DNA of 25,358 bases from positions 1-25,358 of the forward strand of contig CAUZRQ010000075.1 of assembly GCA_963582065.1 (NCBI GenBank), in the 5' to 3' direction. Positions 16,043 to 24,290 of this stretch are shown here, in pieces. The notes beneath the pieces were generated by a model. The model was not told the origin of the DNA and did no database searches. It was given only the letters and a program-made list of their open reading frames with translations. Position numbers and translations under genes: made by a program. This DNA is from UBA8437 sp963582065. GTDB lineage: Bacteria; Planctomycetota; Planctomycetia; Planctomycetales; Planctomycetaceae. Within the stretch, counting starts at the first letter, position 1. Each line of letters begins with the position of its first letter.

Positions 16043-17373
16043 TTCTTGCTCCGGGAATTCTTTGCGGCGGTCACCCACCAGGATGGGCGGTTGGCGTCGA
16101 GGATCTCGTGGATCGTCTTCCGGTCGTCGCCGCTCAGTCGGGCATAATCCTCGCCGGGCGTCTTGTCCTTTAGAACCGATCTCAACCGGTCGGCGACCAG
16201 CGTGCGAACCGATACCGGCAATTGGGCGAACGAGGGAGATTCGACCAGGAAGCTGCACGGGTGGCGGAACAGCCTCCGACGCAGGTCCAGTTGACGCAGC
16301 GAACGGCCCAGCTTGTCGAGGCGGCCGCGGCTCGAAAATTCCTCGGCGAACTTCGACGTTCCCCGCACCGGTGACTTCAGGGTGAACTCGTCGATGAACA
16401 GCATGTAGCGGAGCAGGTCCCCGGCCACGCGGGCAATCCGTCGCTTCGACACCTTGCTGCGGTATCCCCTGGGGCGATCCAGGGCCTTGTTGTACAGCCG
16501 GTCGTAGTGGTCGACCGTATCGGTCTCGAAATGAGCTTGCGTGATCAGGTTGTGCATCCGGGCCTGGTGTTCGAGCACCATCAGCGCGACCAGGTCGCTG
16601 TGCGGCGACAGGTAGTCGTCGGTGTCGATCAGTCCGTCGAGCCGGGTCAGGTTGGCACCGGCCTGGTAATCGAATTCTCGTGTCGGCTGGTCGAGCGGGA
16701 TGACGGTGTTGCCCATGTGTCGCATCGAGCCGTGCGTGCCGGTGACGTAGTAGCCGCCCCACCGTTCGGAGAACGGGCTGGAGTGGTCGGTGACGAACGT
16801 GCGGGCTCCGAAGTGAGGCTGTCCCGAGGGCGCGGTGTAGAGCGAACGGACCACCGGGCCGGGGACGTCACGGGTCCGGCGGTTGGCGTGGCAGAGCAGG
16901 CACTGGCCGCGGTCGCGACGAAACTGCGGTCGCTTCGACGGCGACTGCGGCAGGGTGTAGAAGATGCCGCCGAGTTGAGGATCCATCGAGATGATCTCGA
17001 GCATGTCCCCCTGCTGCACCCAGGCCACGTAGGTGTCGTCGTTGAAGTAGATCGCACGGGGACGCCGTGGCGAGATCTGTCGGACCTGCACGCTGGTCCT
17101 GGAGAAGACGAGCACCTGCGAGGAAACGGGGATGTCCAGGGCGGTGAGCACGGCCGGCAGGAAGCCGTGGCGGTCGGTCCAGGCCAGCTTCGACTTGCCC
17201 AGGTCGATCAGTCGCTGCAGCGTCGAGATGCGGTTGATCGTCGACTGGTTGTGGTAGTCGATCGGAGCCAGTTCGAAGTCCTTGCTGGTCTGGGCCGGGA
17301 CCGGGCGCGACCACGCACCACAGGCCAGGAACAGCAGCAGGACGTATCGGGCTGGGCGAACCGGGCGGGGCAT
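16039..17373 (-). CDS. Exported mono-haem c-type cytochrome-like protein of unknown function
   Basis: The predicted 444-residue protein has a signal peptide at about 1-28 (RYVLLLFLACGAWSRPVPAQ). One CxxCH haem c attachment site, CLLCH, lies at 158-162. It follows a region with RAIYFNDDTYVAWVQQGDM and IISMDPQLGGIFYTL. Downstream segments with His and Met that could supply the second axial ligand are GTHGSMRHMGNTV and LVALMVLEHQARMHNLITQA. The last 100 residues are basic and helical. I have seen this arrangement as hypothetical proteins in planctomycetes but know no function. The start at 17373 places the signal peptide first; the longer frame to 17481 overlaps the divergent aminotransferase. 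It is the first gene of the minus-strand operon and shares a GTGA overlap with the phosphoesterase gene. Electron transfer or haem sensing in the periplasm is inferred. Confidence 0.82.
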   Translation of the reverse strand: MPRPVRPARYVLLLFLACGAWSRPVPAQTSKDFELAPIDYHNQSTINRISTLQRLIDLGKSKLAWTDRHGFLPAVLTALDIPVSSQVLVFSRTSVQVRQISPRRPRAIYFNDDTYVAWVQQGDMLEIISMDPQLGGIFYTLPQSPSKRPQFRRDRGQCLLCHANRRTRDVPGPVVRSLYTAPSGQPHFGARTFVTDHSSPFSERWGGYYVTGTHGSMRHMGNTVIPLDQPTREFDYQAGANLTRLDGLIDTDDYLSPHSDLVALMVLEHQARMHNLITQAHFETDTVDHYDRLYNKALDRPRGYRSKVSKRRIARVAGDLLRYMLFIDEFTLKSPVRGTSKFAEEFSSRGRLDKLGRSLRQLDLRRRLFRHPCSFLVESPSFAQLPVSVRTLVADRLRSVLKDKTPGEDYARLSGDDRKTIHEILDANRPSWWVTAAKNSRSKK

Positions 17374-17420
17374 CAGGACATCGTCGCTGGCGAGCGGGCT
17401 TGCAAGCAAGGCCAGTGACG

Positions 17421-18614
17421 ATGAGAGTGACGCGGATGGAAACGACCGTCCTGCAACGTGTCCGCAGCGACTTCCCGGCACTGGAGAACTACACGTGGTT
17501 CCAGAACGGGGGAGTCGGCATCACCCCGCGGCCGGTTGCCGAGATCCACGCGGGATTGATGGACGAACTGCTGCGGCGGGGGCCGATGCACATCGTTTAC
17601 CCCGACGAGGAGTACGCTCGGCGTGAACGGTCGATGGCCCGCCTGGCCGAGTTCTTCGGAGTGTCGCCGTCGACACTGGCGTTGATGCGAGGGGTCAGCG
17701 AGGCGTTCCTGACGGTGCTCCGCGGGCTGGATTGGCAGCCGGGCGACGAGATCGTGGTTTCCGCCGACGAGGAGGCGGCCCTGCTGCTGCCGGTGCTGGC
17801 GTTGCGAGATCAACAGGGAATCGTCCTCCGCAAGCTCGAACTGGTCGACGGTTCGCCGGCCGAACAGGTGGCAGCCCTGGAGGCGTGCCTCGGGGAACGC
17901 ACGCGGCTGGTCGCCTTCAGCCAGGTCACGACCGATCTCGGCTACCGGCTGGCGGCCGGGGAACTGTGCGAGACGGTTCGGCGACACGGGGCGATGAGCT
18001 TCGTCGACATGGCCCACTCGTGCGGGGTGTTCCCGATCGACCTGGCGGAAACCGGCTGCGATTTTGCCGGGTTGCTCTCCTACAAGTGGATGTACTCGAC
18101 GTATGCCGCGGGATTGCTGTACGTGAGTCCCGGGCGGATCGGCGAACTGGCCGTGCGGTTTCCGGGGGGACGCAGCGAGAGTTGGCTGGACTTCGAGACG
18201 GATCGGTTCGAGTTGCACGAGTCGGCCGAGCGGTTCCAGTTCGGACCGTGGTCGTGGCCGCTGGTTCATGCGTGGGCGGCTGCCTGCGACTGGCTGACCG
18301 GAATCGGCTCACGGGACATTGCCGAGCGGACCGGGTTGCTCACCGACCGGCTGAAACGGGGCCTGGAGTCGATCGAGGGTGCCGAGGTGCTGACGCCCGC
18401 CGAGTTTTCTCGATCGGCTGCCCTGGTGTCGATGTCACTGGTGGGATGGACGGGCGAGGACCTGGCGGCGACGTTGCGTGAACGTTGGGACATGATCGTC
18501 AAGCCGTTGCCTCACACTCGCGAGGGCCTGCGGATCAGCGTGCCGTTCTTCCTGCTTGAAGAGGAAATCGACCGGTTGGTCGAGGCTCTCGGGGAGTTGG
18601 CAGCATGTTCCTGA
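17421..18614 (+). CDS. PLP-dependent class V aminotransferase (cysteine desulfurase / isopenicillin N epimerase-like)
   Basis: The predicted 397-residue cytoplasmic enzyme has fold type I features of class V. FQNGGVGITPRPV is near the N-terminus, and MRGVSEAFLTVLRGL is the cofactor phosphate loop. SFVDMAHSCG contains Asp196, which pairs with the PLP ring nitrogen, and His199. LLSYKWMYSTYAAGLLYV contains Lys222 as the Schiff-base lysine. The usual E-x-x-S segment reads ADEEAALLLP, so that loop differs from cysteine desulfurases. No catalytic loop Cys is evident. An aminotransferase, lyase or epimerase reaction on an amino acid is likely; the substrate is unknown. Starts at 17421 and 17436 are both possible; 17421 has an AAGG 9 bases upstream. 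The last 10 bases overlap the GDPD gene. It is divergent from the haem gene, with only 47 bases between them. Confidence 0.86.
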   Translation: MRVTRMETTVLQRVRSDFPALENYTWFQNGGVGITPRPVAEIHAGLMDELLRRGPMHIVYPDEEYARRERSMARLAEFFGVSPSTLALMRGVSEAFLTVLRGLDWQPGDEIVVSADEEAALLLPVLALRDQQGIVLRKLELVDGSPAEQVAALEACLGERTRLVAFSQVTTDLGYRLAAGELCETVRRHGAMSFVDMAHSCGVFPIDLAETGCDFAGLLSYKWMYSTYAAGLLYVSPGRIGELAVRFPGGRSESWLDFETDRFELHESAERFQFGPWSWPLVHAWAAACDWLTGIGSRDIAERTGLLTDRLKRGLESIEGAEVLTPAEFSRSAALVSMSLVGWTGEDLAATLRERWDMIVKPLPHTREGLRISVPFFLLEEEIDRLVEALGELAACS

Positions 18615-19372
18615 ACATCGCCCATCGGGGCGATTCGACCAACGCCCCCGAAAACACTCTTTCGGCCTTCGAATCTGCCATCGAGGCCGGTGCGTCGGCG
18701 GTCGAGCTGGATATCCGCTGCACGGCCGATGGACACGTTGTGGTGATGCACGACCGGACCGTCGACCGTACGACCGATGGTGAAGGTGCGGTCGGGCGAT
18801 TGAGCCTGGAGCAGGTGCGAGGCCTGGATGCCGGCAGGTGGTTCGACGAGCGGTTTGCCGGTGAAACGGTGCCGACACTCGGAGAGATCTTCGATCGACT
18901 GGTCCAACGTGTGCCGCTGGTGCTGCACGTGAAGGATGCCGGTTGTGGAATCGAGCGGGCCGTGGCCGGTGAGGTGGAGTCGCGAGGTGTTGCCGATCGC
19001 GTGACGGTGTCGTCGGATCACCGGGGGGTACTCGAGTCGATCCGCCGGTTGGCGCCCGATGTCACCACGACCTGGATCGCCTGGTTCCGAGACTGGCGTT
19101 GGTGGATGTGGTATGTCGCCGGTAGAGTACGGCGGTTGCGTGCCGAGCGGGTGGCACCACCGGCCGAACAGGTGACCGGGAAGATGGTCAGGTACTTCCA
19201 CAGCCGCGGAATCGAGGTCCGGGCGTGGGGTGTCGGACGCGACGAGAGCCTGGCCAGTCGACTGATCTCAATGGGTGTTGATGGCATGACCTTCGATGAT
19301 CCTCGGCGACTCGCCGAATTGCTCGACACCGCGGCCTCCACCACAACGCCCAATACAGAGGACAGAGCATGA
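18605..19372 (+). CDS. Glycerophosphodiester phosphodiesterase family protein (GDPD)
   Basis: The predicted 255-residue protein lacks a signal peptide. The GDPD signature is complete at the start: IAHRGDSTNAPENTLSAF with the catalytic His of HRG, AVELDIRCTADGHVVVMHD with Glu and Asp metal ligands and the second His, then TTDGEGAV. The C-terminus closes the TIM barrel with VRAWGVGRDE and MGVDGMTFDDPRRL. One oddity is VPLVLHVKDAG where most members have an E-I-K segment whose Glu is the third metal ligand; His stands in its place. A Trp-rich stretch (WIAWFRDWRWWMW, about 158-170) may contact lipid or membrane. It would cleave glycerophosphodiesters to glycerol 3-phosphate and alcohol. A GGGAG site precedes the ATG. 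The gene overlaps both neighbours, by 10 bases upstream and 4 bases downstream. Confidence 0.88.
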   Translation: MFLNIAHRGDSTNAPENTLSAFESAIEAGASAVELDIRCTADGHVVVMHDRTVDRTTDGEGAVGRLSLEQVRGLDAGRWFDERFAGETVPTLGEIFDRLVQRVPLVLHVKDAGCGIERAVAGEVESRGVADRVTVSSDHRGVLESIRRLAPDVTTTWIAWFRDWRWWMWYVAGRVRRLRAERVAPPAEQVTGKMVRYFHSRGIEVRAWGVGRDESLASRLISMGVDGMTFDDPRRLAELLDTAASTTTPNTEDRA

Positions 19373-20541
19373 CCGGTGCCGATGTCCGAGATCTCGATGT
19401 CCCATCGGTTGTTGCGGCGGTTCGCGACACCGACAAGTTCGCCGCGCTGGAGGGCATGCTCGACCAGTCTCACTTCTGGGACACGCTGGAGGCCGTGAGA
19501 TCGAGATCGGGGAAGCCGGCTTCGGAGTTCCTGGTCGTGTTGAAGCCGAACTTCATGATGACGATCAAGGTCGAGGATCCCCCGCTGGTCTACACCGATC
19601 CCGAACTCGTTGAGCGATGGATTTCGCGGTTGGACGAGGCGGGTTACACCAACGTGCGGGTTGTCGAGGCCCAGAACGTCTACGGACTCTGGTACCGCAA
19701 TCGCAGCGTGAACCACGTCGCGAGGGTGATCGGCCTGGGTGGCGAGGGTTACGACGTTCGCGACCTGACCAACGAGCAGTTTCCCTTCGACTACGGCGGG
19801 ATACTGGGACAGCACTTCGTGGGCGAGTCGTGGCGAGATGCCGACTTCCGCATCTCGTTCGCCAAGAACAAGACTCACGACGTCTCACGTTGCACGCTGG
19901 TGATCAAGAACACCTACGGTTGCCTGCCTGCTCAAGACAAGTTCACCGAGTATCACCAGAAGCGGGAGGTCGACACCGCGACAATCAATGCGTTGATGCA
20001 CTTTCCCGTACACTTCGCCGCGATCGACGCCACGTGGAGCCTGGACGGACCATTGGGGTACAAGGAGGGCTTTGATGTCGTCCGCGATGAGGATGGCCAG
20101 GTGCTCAATTCGGGCAATATCCACCACACCGAGACGGTGATCGGCGGTCGAGACCTGTTGGCCGTCGAACGGGTCGGGATGCTGAAAATGGGACTCGATC
20201 CGGCCGACGATTCGAGGTTTTACGGACAGGCGGTCGAGGCATTCGGCGAGCGGGATTTCGAGTGGGTTGGCGACACCTGCACGTACGAGGACTGGCTGAA
20301 TATCGGCGAGGCCACGTGCCTGCAACTGGACATCGGTGAGGAACTGGGTGTCATGGCCCATTTCTTCGGCGAGTCGATGGCCCATGTCGACCCCGTCCTG
20401 TTTCCCCCCTACAAGAGGACCCTGGTCCGCCGGGTGATGCATGCCGTCGGTCGGTTCTTCTTTGTCCGTAAAGTCCGTGGTCGCAAGGGGATTCGCGTGG
20501 TGCCGCGGTGTCACGGACCGGTTGATTGTCGTGATGGCTGA
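19369..20541 (+). CDS. DUF362 family protein
   Basis: The predicted 390-residue protein has no export signal. Segments fitting DUF362 are FLVVLKPNFMMTIK, the pair YTDPELVERWISRLDEAGYT and VRVVEAQNVYG, DADFRISFAKNKTHDVSRCT and VIKNTYGCLPAQDKFTEYH. Also fitting are AAIDATWSLDGPLGYKEG and LLAVERVGMLKMGLDP. Many DUF362 proteins carry a ferredoxin-like CxxCxxC segment; none is seen here, so iron-sulfur chemistry is not suggested. The last 40 residues (RRVMHAVGRFFFVRKVRGRK) are strongly basic and amphipathic and may bind membrane or nucleic acid. The ATG overlaps the GDPD stop as ATGA and follows GAGGA, so translation is coupled. The family has no firmly established activity. It ends the aminotransferase/GDPD/DUF362 operon. 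Confidence 0.82.
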   Translation: MTGADVRDLDVPSVVAAVRDTDKFAALEGMLDQSHFWDTLEAVRSRSGKPASEFLVVLKPNFMMTIKVEDPPLVYTDPELVERWISRLDEAGYTNVRVVEAQNVYGLWYRNRSVNHVARVIGLGGEGYDVRDLTNEQFPFDYGGILGQHFVGESWRDADFRISFAKNKTHDVSRCTLVIKNTYGCLPAQDKFTEYHQKREVDTATINALMHFPVHFAAIDATWSLDGPLGYKEGFDVVRDEDGQVLNSGNIHHTETVIGGRDLLAVERVGMLKMGLDPADDSRFYGQAVEAFGERDFEWVGDTCTYEDWLNIGEATCLQLDIGEELGVMAHFFGESMAHVDPVLFPPYKRTLVRRVMHAVGRFFFVRKVRGRKGIRVVPRCHGPVDCRDG

Positions 20542-20550
20542 TCCACCGGG

Positions 20551-20580
20551 GTGCCAATGGCCGACAGATAATGGTAGATT
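20551..20580 (+). promoter_or_regulatory. Possible promoter of the second DUF1501 gene
   Basis: GTGCCA (20551-20556), 18 bases, then TAGATT (20575-20580) lie 65 bases before the ATG at 20646. An overlapping GATAAT at 20567 is an alternative -10. The match is modest. Confidence 0.28.
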
Positions 20581-20645
20581 GATGCGATCGGGTGCCGTGG
20601 CGGTTTCCGGTTTAGCCAGAACAAGGTTCGGGACGAGGTCGAGCA

Positions 20646-22007
20646 ATGCTACGTATCGATGCCGGGCGCAGTGGTCGTTATTGCGACGGGATGTCCCGTC
20701 GCAGCTTCGTACAGTTGGGCGTGGCCGGCATGGCCGCAGCCAGCCTGGGCGATGTGGCTCGTGCCAAGCAGGCGGCCGGCAAGGGCAACGACAACGCGGC
20801 GATCATGATCTGGCTCGACGGTGGCCCGAGCCACTTGGACATGTACGACATGAAGCCGGAGGCTCCGGCCGAGTACCGCGGCATCTGGATGCCGACCCCG
20901 ACCAACGTGCCGGGGATCGAGATCACCGAGATGTTCCCGCTCCAGGCCCAGCACGCCGACAAGTTCTCGATCGTCCGCTCGCTGCACCACGACACCGGTG
21001 GCCACTTCCATGGCGGTCACTACATGCTGACGACCAAGTCGCTTGGTGCCAACAATGACGGCACGTTTCCCTCGATCGGTTCGATCGTCGCGCGGGAACG
21101 CGGTCCGCGTCGCAGTGGCATGCCCTCCTACATCAGCGTGCCGGTGGCCAGCAGCATCGGGCTGCGGCCGGGTTACTTCGGCGGCAACTGGATGGGGATG
21201 CAGTACGACCCGTTCCAGACCGGTGGCGATCCGAACAACGCCAACTTCAAGGTGGCCAATCTGAACCTCGCCGGTGGGATGACCGTCGATCGCCTGGCAT
21301 CGCGTCGCGATCTGAACCAGCGGTTGGACCGGATCAGCAAGACCGTCGAGCGGGGCACGCTGTTCGAGGCGATGGACAAGTTCGATCGGGACGCGTTCGA
21401 ATTCGTTTCCGGCGCCGCTGCGCGGAAGGCCTTTGACATCAACAGCGAGGACCCGAAGATCCGCGACCGGTACGGCCGGAGCAACTGGGGCCAGAGCACG
21501 TTGCTGGCCAGGCGGCTGGTCGAAGCCGGTTCGACCTTCGTGACGGTTCACTTTGGTGGCTGGGACCATCACTGGAACCTCGAGCCGGGTTACAAGAACG
21601 TCCTGCCTCGCGTCGACATGGCCGTCTCGGGCCTGTTGAAAGACCTGTCGGATCGTGGCATGCTCGAATCGACCCTGGTGATCCTCTGCGGCGAATTCAG
21701 CCGGACGCCGCGGATGAACAACGGCGGCAACGGGGGGCCTGCCGGCAGCAAGGGCACACCCGGACGCGACCACTGGGGCAACTCGCTGTTCTGCCTGTTG
21801 GCCGGTGGCGGCATCAGGGGTGGCCAGGTGGTGGGTTCGACCAACGCCAGGGGCGAACGTCCGCTCTCGCGGGCCGTCAAGCCGTGCAACCTGCACGCGA
21901 CGATCTACAAGGCCCTGGGCATGGATCCGACGCTGCACCTGCTCGACCACCAGGGTCGACCCACGCCGGTGCTCGAGGATCCCACTCCGATCCACGAGCT
22001 GCTCTAG
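20646..22007 (+). CDS. DUF1501 protein with Tat signal (second copy, distinct subfamily)
   Basis: The predicted 453-residue protein starts with the long lead-in typical of this subfamily (MLRIDAGRSGRYCDG). A twin-arginine motif follows, SRRSFVQLGVAGMAAASLGD, which supports the ATG at 20646. Family landmarks are IMIWLDGGPSHLDMYDMKPE, IVRSLHHDTGGHFHGGHYML, FVTVHFGGWDHHWNLEPG, VILCGEFSRTPRMN and GRDHWGNSLFCLLAGGGIRGG. The copies at 13164-14588 and here share these blocks, but the intervening sequence is quite different, so this is not a recent duplication. Both are expected to be exported folded. A GAGG lies 8-12 bases upstream. It stands 104 bases after the DUF362 gene and probably has its own promoter. 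The function of the family is not established. Confidence 0.93.
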   Translation: MLRIDAGRSGRYCDGMSRRSFVQLGVAGMAAASLGDVARAKQAAGKGNDNAAIMIWLDGGPSHLDMYDMKPEAPAEYRGIWMPTPTNVPGIEITEMFPLQAQHADKFSIVRSLHHDTGGHFHGGHYMLTTKSLGANNDGTFPSIGSIVARERGPRRSGMPSYISVPVASSIGLRPGYFGGNWMGMQYDPFQTGGDPNNANFKVANLNLAGGMTVDRLASRRDLNQRLDRISKTVERGTLFEAMDKFDRDAFEFVSGAAARKAFDINSEDPKIRDRYGRSNWGQSTLLARRLVEAGSTFVTVHFGGWDHHWNLEPGYKNVLPRVDMAVSGLLKDLSDRGMLESTLVILCGEFSRTPRMNNGGNGGPAGSKGTPGRDHWGNSLFCLLAGGGIRGGQVVGSTNARGERPLSRAVKPCNLHATIYKALGMDPTLHLLDHQGRPTPVLEDPTPIHELL

Positions 22008-22014
22008 GCTCGGG

Positions 22015-22039
22015 GGCCGACGCGCTTCAGCAGTCGGCC
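22015..22039 (+). terminator. Possible terminator after the second DUF1501 gene
   Basis: GGCCGAC (22015-22021) and GTCGGCC (22033-22039) pair perfectly around an 11-base loop, 8 bases after the stop codon. Only a short TTCT follows, so termination strength is uncertain. Confidence 0.4.
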
Positions 22040-22199
22040 TTCTGCCGTGCCGGCAACGGCAACCGGTGGGACTGTTGTCCACCGAAGCCATTGATTTCGA
22101 ACGCGTCGGCGCGCCGCAGATCATGTGGTGGGATTCACTGGATGCCACCGCAGGCTGCGCGTATGGTGGCACCATGTCCTCCTCATCGCGGAGAAAGTC

Positions 22200-23213
22200 A
22201 TGAGCCGCCTACCTCATCTCGCCGCCCTGGTCGCCGGAATCATGACGGTGTCTTCTCTGCATGCCGACGAGTCAGCACCATCTCCCAAGGCGATTCGCGC
22301 TGCGATTGCGAAAGCGGTTCCGGCACTGGAAAAAGGGGCGGCAGGATCGGCCAAGGAACGAAAGTGCTTCACGTGCCACAACCAGGCCTTGCCGGTGCTG
22401 GCCCTGGTCGGAGCCCGAAAACGCGGCTTTTCGATCGACAAGGAGAATCTGGACAAACAACTTCGCCACACCGAAGCGCACCTGAAACGTGGCCAGAAAA
22501 ATTATCTCGAAGGTCGTGGGCAAGGGGGCAAGGTCATCACCGCAGGTTACGCGCTGTGGGCGTTGCAGGAGGGTGGCCGGAAGCCCGACGACATGACTGC
22601 CGCCGTGACCCACTTCCTGCTGGAGTACCAGAAGAAGAAGGACCACTGGAGTCATCCCGGCAAACGTCCGCCGTCGTCGGGAAGTGATTTCACCACGACG
22701 TACGTTGCTCTGCGTGGACTGGCCGATTTCGGGACCGAAAAGCAGAAGGCCAGGATCGAAGAACGAACCAAGTCAGTGCGGGAATGGCTGCTCAGCAAGA
22801 GTCCTGAAGAAACCGAAGCTCGTGTGTTCCGTCTGCGAGCGCTGAAGTATGTCGAACCCGACGAGGGTGCCGTGCCGAAGGCGACCGCGCAACTTGTCGA
22901 CAGTCAGCGGAAGGATGGGGGTTGGGCTCAGACATCCGACATGAAAAGCGACGCCTACGCCACGGCGACCGTGCTGGTCGCATTGCTTCGTGATGGCGGT
23001 TTGTCAGCTGATCACCCGGCGATGCGTCGCGGAATGCAGTACCTGGTCGACACGCAATTGGAAGACGGATCGTGGCATGTCGTAACCCGCGCCAAGCCGT
23101 TTCAGACCTACTTCGAAACGGGATTTCCACACGGCAAGGATCAGTTCATTTCGATCGCCGCCAGCAGTTGGGCGACCCTGGCGTTGTTGCTGACGATTCC
23201 GGAATCGTCTTGA
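22200..23213 (+). CDS. Exported c-type haem protein fused to terpenoid-cyclase-like (alpha/alpha toroid) repeats
   Basis: The predicted 337-residue protein has a signal peptide at about 1-22. A haem c attachment site CFTCH (Cys56, Cys59, His60) is followed by NQALPVLAL, a segment that recurs with CxxCH in related bacterial proteins. The rest is repeated helices of the squalene-cyclase/prenyltransferase toroid. ITAGYALWALQEGGRKPDDM comes first, then TTYVALRGLADFG, then two QW-like motifs, QRKDGGWAQ and QLEDGSWHV, and a final ISIAASSWATLALLL. The DxDD catalytic motif of cyclases was not found, so a role as scaffold or electron-transfer partner is more likely than terpene synthesis. The ATG at 22200 follows GGAG with good spacing; the longer in-frame start at 22125 lacks a signal peptide at its N-terminus. 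It converges on the phosphoesterase gene, with 12 bases between stops. Confidence 0.84.
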   Translation: MSRLPHLAALVAGIMTVSSLHADESAPSPKAIRAAIAKAVPALEKGAAGSAKERKCFTCHNQALPVLALVGARKRGFSIDKENLDKQLRHTEAHLKRGQKNYLEGRGQGGKVITAGYALWALQEGGRKPDDMTAAVTHFLLEYQKKKDHWSHPGKRPPSSGSDFTTTYVALRGLADFGTEKQKARIEERTKSVREWLLSKSPEETEARVFRLRALKYVEPDEGAVPKATAQLVDSQRKDGGWAQTSDMKSDAYATATVLVALLRDGGLSADHPAMRRGMQYLVDTQLEDGSWHVVTRAKPFQTYFETGFPHGKDQFISIAASSWATLALLLTIPESS

Positions 23214-23225
23214 GATCCACGCAGG

Positions 23226-24254
23226 CTAACTACTGGCTCCGGTAAGCCACTTCGGGAGTGGCAGTCGGTACGACCGCTGGCCACCGTAGCCCTTGATGTC
23301 CAGCGTGTCGGCGATCGTGATCTCGGCGAAACTGGCCTTGAAGTGTGTGGCGGCCATCGTGAGGTAGTTCGTGTCGTCGTAGACGGTCCAGCGGCTGCGA
23401 TGCTTGTGGCCGAAGAAACAGGCCAGCACCCGGCCGTCCTCGGCAAACAGCCTGCGGATTTCCCAGCCGTTGTCGACATAGGAGTGCTGCTTGCCGACGG
23501 GTGGGAAGGGCGTGTCGCCACCCTGCCCCGATCCCGTCTCGGGAGTGTGGTGCAGTTCCTCGTGACAGAAAACCAGCTTCGGTTTCTTCCGGTTCTTTTT
23601 CAGGTCCCTGGCCAGCCAGGTCTTCTGCGTGGCATCAATCCAGTAGCCGCCCTCCAGCCCGTCCTTGCCCTTCGGAGGAGACGATTCGTCGGCCGCGTTG
23701 TTTGCGTCGAGAACGATCAGGTGGAATCCGTTGAGATCGACCGAGAAGTAGCGGTGCGGCATCTTGGTGATGGCGAGGAACTCCTGCTTGGTGATGTCTT
23801 CGCCGGGATGGGAGCGTCCGATCAGGTCAGCAGGCGTGATCTTCTCCTCGCCCCCCTTCAACCAGCCGACGTCGTGATTGCCCATGACGTGGTAGCGAGG
23901 GCATTTCAACTGTGAAAACACGTCGAGGTGGTACTTCAGGCCGGCGACTTGTCCATCGTGCATCGCCTGGGTGGTCTGCCCCTCGGAGACCTGGATGCCG
24001 AAGTCACCCAGGTCAACTGCGAATTCAGGCTGGAACGTCTTCATCTGGTTGACGAACCTCCGAAAATTGGTCGCCCGACCCGACGGACGTGCCCCCTGCA
24101 GATGGGGATCGGCGTTGAGTCCAAACCGGAGCTTCGGTTTTCGAGCCGCCGCCTCGGCCGACGACGCCGAACCCAGCGCCGCCAGTCCCGCGGCGGATTG
24201 ACCAAGAAACGTCCTGCGATCAACGGGCGGTAACGTGCATCGGCGAGTCGTCAT
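23226..24254 (-). CDS. Tat-exported metallophosphoesterase (calcineurin-like)
   Basis: The predicted 342-residue protein has a twin-arginine signal at about 13-36 (VDRRTFLGQSAAGLAALGSA). The metal-binding set is complete: FGLNADPHLQG (D-x-H), FAVDLGDFG (GD), YHVMGNHDVG (GNHD), LVFCHEELHH (His) and ACFFGHKHRS (GHxH). It should hydrolyse a phosphate ester outside the cytoplasm, with a bimetal centre; the substrate is unknown. It is single-domain, unlike the three-domain phosphoesterase at 14591-16042, and close in length to plain Metallophos proteins. It begins 36 bases after the upstream phosphoesterase-fold gene on the same strand, so the two probably form an operon. The stops at 23226 and 23213 face each other without room for a separate terminator. 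Confidence 0.9.
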   Translation of the reverse strand: MTTRRCTLPPVDRRTFLGQSAAGLAALGSASSAEAAARKPKLRFGLNADPHLQGARPSGRATNFRRFVNQMKTFQPEFAVDLGDFGIQVSEGQTTQAMHDGQVAGLKYHLDVFSQLKCPRYHVMGNHDVGWLKGGEEKITPADLIGRSHPGEDITKQEFLAITKMPHRYFSVDLNGFHLIVLDANNAADESSPPKGKDGLEGGYWIDATQKTWLARDLKKNRKKPKLVFCHEELHHTPETGSGQGGDTPFPPVGKQHSYVDNGWEIRRLFAEDGRVLACFFGHKHRSRWTVYDDTNYLTMAATHFKASFAEITIADTLDIKGYGGQRSYRLPLPKWLTGASS

Positions 24255-24290
24255 GTTCGGGGTCTCCGTCCTGTTGCCGGTCTCGCCCGG

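Noticed and set aside
16043..16762. Extension of the three-domain phosphoesterase upstream of its GTG
   Set aside because: The region is a different frame of the haem-protein gene and has Arg/Pro-rich shadow composition. The GTGA overlap and Tat motif set the start at 16042.
13164..22007. The two DUF1501 genes as a recent duplication or recombination repeat
   Set aside because: They share only family motifs; lengths, signals and intervening residues differ strongly.
20649..22175. 508-residue open frame antisense to the second DUF1501 gene
   Set aside because: There are no domains or signal; it mirrors codon bias of a certain gene.
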